From positions 1 to 28,164 of the forward strand of contig NZ_JAFFPS010000045.1 of assembly GCF_016919165.1 (NCBI RefSeq): a DNA stretch of 28,164 nucleotides. The letters run 5' to 3'. This DNA is from Leptospira chreensis. Lineage in GTDB: Bacteria; Spirochaetota; Leptospiria; Leptospirales; Leptospiraceae. Shown here one piece after another: positions 22,787 to 28,164 of the stretch. The notes below the pieces were generated by a model. The model was not told the origin of the DNA and did no database searches. It saw nothing but the letters and a program-made list of their open reading frames with translations. Each line of letters opens with the position of its first letter. Position 1 is the stretch's first letter. The position numbers and the translations under genes were made by a program.

Positions 22787-25700
22787 TTATCCGAAAATTC
22801 TCACTTCTTCGCCAACAGTATAACGAACAGAACCTTTTCCAAGTATGTCAGTTAACATTTTCATAAGGTCTTGTGTGATCTCAATAGAGAAATGATCGTG
22901 GGCACGAATGACTTTTTTTTCATCACCTTTACCAACCAAATGAAAGAACACAGAAGAAGCACCACGATGAACCGAAAGAATGTCTTGGAGTTTTAAAATT
23001 ACGTCTCTATTTTTTTCTTCTAACATATTGATTGTTAAATGGAGAGTTTTTTCCATTTTCTTTTCAATAGTAACAGAGTTTAGTTCTTCTAGTTTATTAA
23101 CTATGATTTGACCTTTTAACTCCGATTCGTCGGCATCTAGACGTTCCAAAATACCACGGATAAAAACGGTATTGTCTTCCGTGAATAGATGTTTGAATTC
23201 TGCATAAGTTTTTGGAAAGGCAACACATTCAATCTCACCGGTTTGGTCTTCGATCATAAAGTTGACGAACTCTTCTTTTTTCTTAGTGAGTTTGACCACT
23301 TTTTTAGAAAGAACCCCTGCAATCTCTACCTTTGATTTCGGACGAACCTCTTCCAAATTTTCGATGGTAGTTGGTTTTAAAGTTTTTAATTGTTCTGTAA
23401 ATTTATCAAGTGGGTGGCCGGAGAGATATAATCCTGTTGTTTCTTTTTCCTTTCGAAGTAACTCATCCCCACTCCATTCAATTCCATCTTTAGGTAGATT
23501 GAGGTTTTCTTCTCCCCCACCGTTGGCCCCACCAAACAAAGAAAACTGACCTTCTTTTTCTTCTGCCTGTTTTTTGTTCGCATAATTAAGAATGATATCT
23601 GTTGATTCAGAAATTGTTTTTCTAGTATAACCAAAGGAATCGAAGGCTCCACCTTGCGCTAAAGATTCAATTACCTTTTTGTTTGCAAGTCTCGTATCTA
23701 ACTTCTTTGTAAAGTCACCGAGCGTATTGTATCCACCAATTGAATTACGATTGGTGATGATATTTTCTGCCGCAAGCTCCCCCACTCCCTTAATAGAAGA
23801 GAGTCCAAATCTAACTGTTTTGTCATCGGTAATTTCAAAAGAGATTCCTGACTCTTTGACATCAGGGCCTAAGATACGTATTCCCATTTCTTTGGCATTG
23901 TTGATGTATTTCACCACATCGGTAATTTTGGAATGGTCTCCCGATAAAAGTGCGGTTAAGTATTCAATAGAATAATTGGCTTTTAGAAAAGCAGTTTGAT
24001 AAGTAACAAATGCATAGGCAACTGAGTGGGATTTGTTAAATCCATACTCACCAAATTTTTCTAATTGTTCAAAAAGTTCAATAGCTAGTTTTTCATTGAT
24101 TTTTTTTTCGATGGCACCTTTGACAAATTTTTCCTTTAAGGCAGGGAGTTTTGATTTATCTTTTTTGGCCATCGCCTTACGAAGAACATCCGAGTCTCCC
24201 ACAGAGTATCCACCCATAATTCGAGAGATACCCATTACCTGTTCTTGGTAAACAACAACACCGTAAGTTTCACCCAAAACTTCCGCCAAACTATCGTGAG
24301 GGAAAATAACCTTCTTCTTCCCGTTTTTACGATCTAAATAGTCATCCAACATCCCCGATCCCATGGGACCCGGCCTGTATAACGCAAGCAAGGCTGCTAT
24401 CTCTTCGAATTTTTGGACTTGGGCCTTAGCAAAAAGATCTCGAATTCCAGAAGAAGAATCTAACTGGAATATCCCAAGAACATTTGCCTTTCGTAACAAA
24501 CTAAATGTGGCGGCATCATCTAAAGGAATTTTATCTAAATCAAGAAGGAGGCCATGGCGCTTTTCAATGAGTTTGGTGGCATGATGGATGGTAGTTAAGT
24601 TTTTTAAACCTAAGATATCCATCTTAATGAGTCCCACTTGTTCCGACATATTTTTGTCGTATTGAGTGACTATGGAACGGCCTTCACGACCAGCTTCACT
24701 GACTGTGGATAAAGGAACAATTTCTTCGAGTGCAGTGGGTGCAATGACAACACCAGCAGCATGACGCCCCACCTGACGGTAGTTACCTTCTAATTTCTGA
24801 GCAATAGAAAAAACTTTTTTGTTTAACTCTGATTTTTCCGCAATATCACGAAGGTCTTTTGAAGTCTCAACGGCCTCTTGGATGGTGATCCCCAATTTTT
24901 TGGGGAAAAGTTTACTCATCTCATTGACTTCGGAGAACGGAACATTAAAAACACGAGCCACGTCTTTGATCGCAGCTTTTGCAGCGAGAGATCCAAAGGT
25001 AATAATCTGACCGACTCGGTTCTCACCATATTTTTGTTTGATATAATTGATGACTTCTTCTCGTCTTTCTACACAAAAGTCGGTATCAATATCTGGCATA
25101 TCCTTTCTGTCTGGATTGAGAAATCTTTCAAAAAGTAAATTGTATCGGATAGGATCGACATTGGTAATTCCAAGGGCATAAGCAATGATGGAACCGGCGG
25201 CAGAACCACGGCCCGGCCCCACAGGAATTCCGGCACGCCTTGCAAAGTTTATATAATCCTGAACAATCAGAAAGTATCCGGCAAAATGCATGTTACGGAT
25301 GGTTTGCATTTCATATTCAGTTCTTTCTCGTACAACAGGCGTTATCTCTTTGTACTTTTCGATGATTCCTTCCCAAACTAGTTTTTCTAAATAACTATCG
25401 GTATCGAAACCAGGAGGTACGTCAAAGGGAGGTAATAATGGATTTCCAAATTGGAAATTAAGAGAACATTTATCACGAATGGCTAATGTATTATAAAATG
25501 CATCTTTATGGTCTGGGAAAATGTTAATCATTTCCGCAGGAGACTTTACATAAAAGTTTTCATTGAATCCGAAACGCATTTCATCATCGATGTTTTTACG
25601 CATTCCGATACGAAGTAAGATATCTTGGGCTTCTCTATCATCCTTAGTGAGAAAGTGGGAATCGTTTGTGAGAACAAGAGGGATGCCGGTTCGTTTTGAA

Positions 25701-26284
25701 AATCCCATAACGGCTTCTGCAACGATCCGTTGTTCTGGAATTCCATGATCTTGGATTTCTAAATAAAAATCTTCTTTGCGAAAAATTTCATGCAAACGAC
25801 CAGCTAACGCATACGCCTTATCTTCTTTACCTTCTAAGATCTTTCGGTTAACTTCCCCGGCAAGACAAGCGGTTAAACATACAAGTCCTTCACTATGCCG
25901 CTCCAATAAATCATAATCGATCCTAGGTTTACGATAAAAACCTTCCGTAAAAGATCGACTCGCCAATTTGATGATATTTTGATAACCAACTTCATTTTTA
26001 CAAAGTAAGATGATATGATAAGCACCACCGTCGGCGATTTCATCCAGTTCGGTTTCAGCACTGCGAGAAGGTGTTACATAGAATTCGCAACCGATGATGG
26101 GTTTGACATCGTGTTTGACAGCTTCTTTATAAAACTCAATGGCCCCATACATGTTTCCATGGTCAGTGATAGCAACGGAACTCATACCGAGTTCCTTCAC
26201 ACGTTTCATCAAATCGCTGATCCGTATGGCTCCATCCAACATAGAATAGGTAGTGTGCAAATGAAGGTGGGCGAAATCTTCCAT
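22787..26284 (-). CDS. dnaE: DNA polymerase III alpha subunit
   Basis: A 1165-aa replicative polymerase. The N-terminal PHP domain begins at once with [15 protein letters not shown] and continues with I-T-D-H-G-N-M-Y-G. The polymerase core has [10 protein letters not shown] and the catalytic P-D-I-D-T-D-F near residues 397-403. Later come the tandem helix-hairpin-helix and an OB fold (E-I-A-G-V-L-S ... [11 protein letters not shown]). The length is that of ordinary DnaE1. The start at 26284 is chosen because family members begin just before the H-L-H-x-H motif; the frame stays open another 345 bases upstream, but that part has no family match and overlaps the divergent cobT start. PHP metal ligands look intact, so proofreading activity cannot be excluded. 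Confidence 0.96.
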   Translation of the reverse strand: MEDFAHLHLHTTYSMLDGAIRISDLMKRVKELGMSSVAITDHGNMYGAIEFYKEAVKHDVKPIIGCEFYVTPSRSAETELDEIADGGAYHIILLCKNEVGYQNIIKLASRSFTEGFYRKPRIDYDLLERHSEGLVCLTACLAGEVNRKILEGKEDKAYALAGRLHEIFRKEDFYLEIQDHGIPEQRIVAEAVMGFSKRTGIPLVLTNDSHFLTKDDREAQDILLRIGMRKNIDDEMRFGFNENFYVKSPAEMINIFPDHKDAFYNTLAIRDKCSLNFQFGNPLLPPFDVPPGFDTDSYLEKLVWEGIIEKYKEITPVVRERTEYEMQTIRNMHFAGYFLIVQDYINFARRAGIPVGPGRGSAAGSIIAYALGITNVDPIRYNLLFERFLNPDRKDMPDIDTDFCVERREEVINYIKQKYGENRVGQIITFGSLAAKAAIKDVARVFNVPFSEVNEMSKLFPKKLGITIQEAVETSKDLRDIAEKSELNKKVFSIAQKLEGNYRQVGRHAAGVVIAPTALEEIVPLSTVSEAGREGRSIVTQYDKNMSEQVGLIKMDILGLKNLTTIHHATKLIEKRHGLLLDLDKIPLDDAATFSLLRKANVLGIFQLDSSSGIRDLFAKAQVQKFEEIAALLALYRPGPMGSGMLDDYLDRKNGKKKVIFPHDSLAEVLGETYGVVVYQEQVMGISRIMGGYSVGDSDVLRKAMAKKDKSKLPALKEKFVKGAIEKKINEKLAIELFEQLEKFGEYGFNKSHSVAYAFVTYQTAFLKANYSIEYLTALLSGDHSKITDVVKYINNAKEMGIRILGPDVKESGISFEITDDKTVRFGLSSIKGVGELAAENIITNRNSIGGYNTLGDFTKKLDTRLANKKVIESLAQGGAFDSFGYTRKTISESTDIILNYANKKQAEEKEGQFSLFGGANGGGEENLNLPKDGIEWSGDELLRKEKETTGLYLSGHPLDKFTEQLKTLKPTTIENLEEVRPKSKVEIAGVLSKKVVKLTKKKEEFVNFMIEDQTGEIECVAFPKTYAEFKHLFTEDNTVFIRGILERLDADESELKGQIIVNKLEELNSVTIEKKMEKTLHLTINMLEEKNRDVILKLQDILSVHRGASSVFFHLVGKGDEKKVIRAHDHFSIEITQDLMKMLTDILGKGSVRYTVGEEVRIFG

Positions 26285-26447
26285 GGCTTGGTGACATAGT
26301 AACTCCGATGGCTTCCTACGTAAAGCGCCCCAAGGGAAGAAATTCGGATTTTTTTCGGCCCAAATTACCAATTCCCAAACCTCCCTGTCCCGTCCAAGCC
26401 CAAAAACGATGGAAGCCGATACCGGTTCGTTTAGATTGGTTTTGTCT

Positions 26448-27503
26448 ATGTCCCCATTTTCCCTACCCTCCATTTCTCCCGTAACCGATGTTTTGCGAAG
26501 TTCGATCCGCAGTAAAATAGACAATAAAACCAAACCTCTTGGTTCCCTTGGTGATTTGGAAACCATTGCCATGCAATTGGCAGAAATCCAAAATACCCTT
26601 TCTCCTGAGTTAAAGAACCCGAAACTCATTCTTTTTGCCGGGGATCACGGGATTACGGAAGAACCGGTTTCTCTATACCCCAAAGATGTCACTTGGCAGA
26701 TGGTTTTAAATTTTTTATCGGGCGGGGCCTGTGCCAATGTCTTCGCCAAACACAGTCATATCGAAGTTGAAGTTGTAGATGCTGGTGTAGACCATGACTG
26801 GGAAAATAATACCCCAGGTCTCATCCAAAGAAAAAGCCGCAAAGGTACATCCAACTTTTTAAAATCGAAAGCCATGTCGTTAGACGAAGCGAAAGATTCC
26901 ATTTTACACGGAATCGAACTACTGAATGAAACAAAATATGAATCAACCAATATATTTTTATTCGGTGAAATGGGTATTGGAAATACTTCTGCGGCATCCA
27001 TCATATTATCCCATCTAACAGAAATTCCGCTAAGAAAACTTGTGGGAAGAGGTACAGGCCTAAATCATAACGCTAAAGAAAATAAAATCAAAATTCTATC
27101 GGAAGCATACCAAAGAACAGGAAAACTAAAAGATCCTATCGAAATACTTTCGGAATTTGGTGGATTTGAAATTGGAATGATGGCGGGTGCCATGATCGGG
27201 GCTGCGGCCCAAAGAAAAACTTTTGTCGTGGATGGATTTATAGCAACAGCAGCCTTTGCCATTGCTTTTGCACTGAACCCGGCAGTAAAATACTACGCCA
27301 TCTTTTCTCATCTATCTGAGGAAGAAGGACATACTGTTATTTTAGAACATTGGAAAATAAAACCTCTCCTTAGGTTAAATCTCCGCTTAGGAGAAGGTAG
27401 CGGTGCTCTTGCCGCCTACCCTCTTATTGAACTGAGTGTAAAATTTCTAAATGAAATGGCATCTTTTGCAGATGCTGGTGTTAGTAATACAGATGCAAAA
27501 TAA
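26448..27503 (+). CDS. cobT: Nicotinate-nucleotide--dimethylbenzimidazole phosphoribosyltransferase
   Basis: A 351-aa enzyme that makes alpha-ribazole phosphate for the lower ligand of cobalamin. Family motifs: [10 protein letters not shown] near the N-terminus, [46 protein letters not shown] and the C-terminal [11 protein letters not shown] whose Glu is the catalytic base. The ATG at 26448 gives the usual N-terminus; an earlier start at 26409 is possible but unlike the family. cobS follows after 8 bp, so the two form an operon. I looked for a cobalamin riboswitch in the 163-bp region before the gene and did not see the B12-box core. Confidence 0.95.
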   Translation: MSPFSLPSISPVTDVLRSSIRSKIDNKTKPLGSLGDLETIAMQLAEIQNTLSPELKNPKLILFAGDHGITEEPVSLYPKDVTWQMVLNFLSGGACANVFAKHSHIEVEVVDAGVDHDWENNTPGLIQRKSRKGTSNFLKSKAMSLDEAKDSILHGIELLNETKYESTNIFLFGEMGIGNTSAASIILSHLTEIPLRKLVGRGTGLNHNAKENKIKILSEAYQRTGKLKDPIEILSEFGGFEIGMMAGAMIGAAAQRKTFVVDGFIATAAFAIAFALNPAVKYYAIFSHLSEEEGHTVILEHWKIKPLLRLNLRLGEGSGALAAYPLIELSVKFLNEMASFADAGVSNTDAK

Positions 27504-27511
27504 AGTTTAAT

Positions 27512-28164
27512 ATGCTATTTTTATTAACCGAAATTCGCCTATTCTTTGTTTGTTTGTCATTTCTTTCCAGAATTCCTGCACCCCATTGGATTGGTTTCCA
27601 AGAAGAATGGTTACATAAATCAATCAAATACTCACCCACTGTGGGGATTCTACTCGGAACCTTACAATGGATTGTTTTTATAAGTTTCCAGTTATTTTTT
27701 GGCCACACCATTGCCTTTGTAATCTCGCTTGGATTTTTACTGATCCTCACGGGAGCTTTTCATGAAGATGGATTCTCTGATTTTTGCGATGGAATTGGCG
27801 GAGGTTGGAAACGAGAAGACATTCTTCGAATCATGAAAGATAGTCGTGTGGGTAGTTTTGGAGCCGTTGGAATATCCCTCCTGATTCTATTAAAAGTCTT
27901 AGGAGCTTCTGAATCCTTTGCTCAGTATCAATTTAAGGGACTACAATTCACGATCAATTCAATGGAAAGCCATCACCTACTCAGTAGTTATCTTTATTTT
28001 ATTTCTGCACATTCTTTGAGCAGGTTTTTATCTATATTTATGATGAAACTTCTGCCTTATGCAAAAGAAGAAGGTTATGCAAAACCGATGGCAAAAGAAA
28101 TCACTTGGCCTCAAATTTTGTTTGCAAGTTTACTTGGCCTTCTTCCCTATTTTTATCTTGTCTA
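27512..28164 (+). CDS. cobS: Adenosylcobinamide-GDP ribazoletransferase (3' truncated by window)
   Basis: The first 217 residues of CobS, the inner-membrane enzyme that joins alpha-ribazole to adenosylcobinamide-GDP, the last major step of cobalamin assembly. The signature [19 protein letters not shown] (about residues 83-101) carries the acidic metal-binding residues, followed by [13 protein letters not shown]. Four or five hydrophobic helices are visible. The frame is open to the window edge. The ATG at 27512 lies 8 bases after the cobT stop. Together with cobT it covers both branches of nucleotide-loop assembly; further cob genes may follow beyond the window. Confidence 0.93.
   Translation, partial: MLFLLTEIRLFFVCLSFLSRIPAPHWIGFQEEWLHKSIKYSPTVGILLGTLQWIVFISFQLFFGHTIAFVISLGFLLILTGAFHEDGFSDFCDGIGGGWKREDILRIMKDSRVGSFGAVGISLLILLKVLGASESFAQYQFKGLQFTINSMESHHLLSSYLYFISAHSLSRFLSIFMMKLLPYAKEEGYAKPMAKEITWPQILFASLLGLLPYFYLV

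Noticed and set aside
26285..26447. Possible cobalamin riboswitch before cobT
   Set aside because: I could not find the conserved B12-box or the usual paired elements, and 163 bp shared with a divergent gene is short for one.
26285..26629. A 115-codon N-terminal extension of dnaE in the same frame
   Set aside because: DnaE proteins start right before the H-L-H-x-H PHP motif; the extension has no family likeness and runs through the divergent cobT start.

Overview
The window looks like chromosomal DNA from a spirochaete of the genus Leptospira, more likely a saprophytic-type species than a pathogen. This is inferred from moderately low GC, frequent TTG/GTG starts, a spirochaete-style lipobox, a vitamin B12 assembly locus, Calx-beta-like surface repeats and a small phasin-like protein of a kind I associate with this genus. 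It cannot be proven without a database search. No rRNA, tRNA, CRISPR array, transposase or prophage gene is visible, and no stretch of 300 bases or more lacks a gene.

Layout: (1) 2-5413: the 3' part of a Calx-beta-like repeat protein; a convergent pair encoding a small SMR/EamA-type membrane protein and an alkaline-phosphatase-superfamily lipoprotein; an alpha/beta hydrolase; then a ~95-bp imperfect palindrome. (2) 5426-8178, minus strand: methyltransferase, dihydrolipoyl dehydrogenase, 4HBT thioesterase. (3) 8256-12469, plus strand, almost no spacing: a membrane protein with a degenerate GGDEF-like domain, a CheX-like protein, an alpha/beta hydrolase and a FapA (DUF342) protein. This looks like a motility or chemotaxis accessory operon. 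(4) 12481-14060, minus strand: mtnA and msrA overlapping by 4 bp, joining methionine salvage to repair of oxidised methionine. (5) 14061-14502: a phasin-like gene behind three GTGC-N3-GCAC sites, followed by a strong terminator.

(6) 14485-18685, minus strand, is the most unusual part. It is a compact operon of an ECF-like sigma factor with a ~95-residue insertion, a 236-aa soluble protein with an apparent beta-sandwich C-terminus, a 605-aa CHAT-domain protein with an intact His/Cys pair, and a Cys-rich metal-cluster-type protein. The gene order suggests a protease-controlled sigma factor, analogous in logic (not homology) to the CHAT protease/inhibitor/sigma relay known from type III-E CRISPR loci. 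(7) 18731-28164: a divergent M23 peptidase, a long-chain acyl-CoA synthetase, a membrane-bound AraC-type regulator, dnaE (DNA polymerase III alpha), and divergently cobT and the start of cobS for the final steps of cobalamin assembly.
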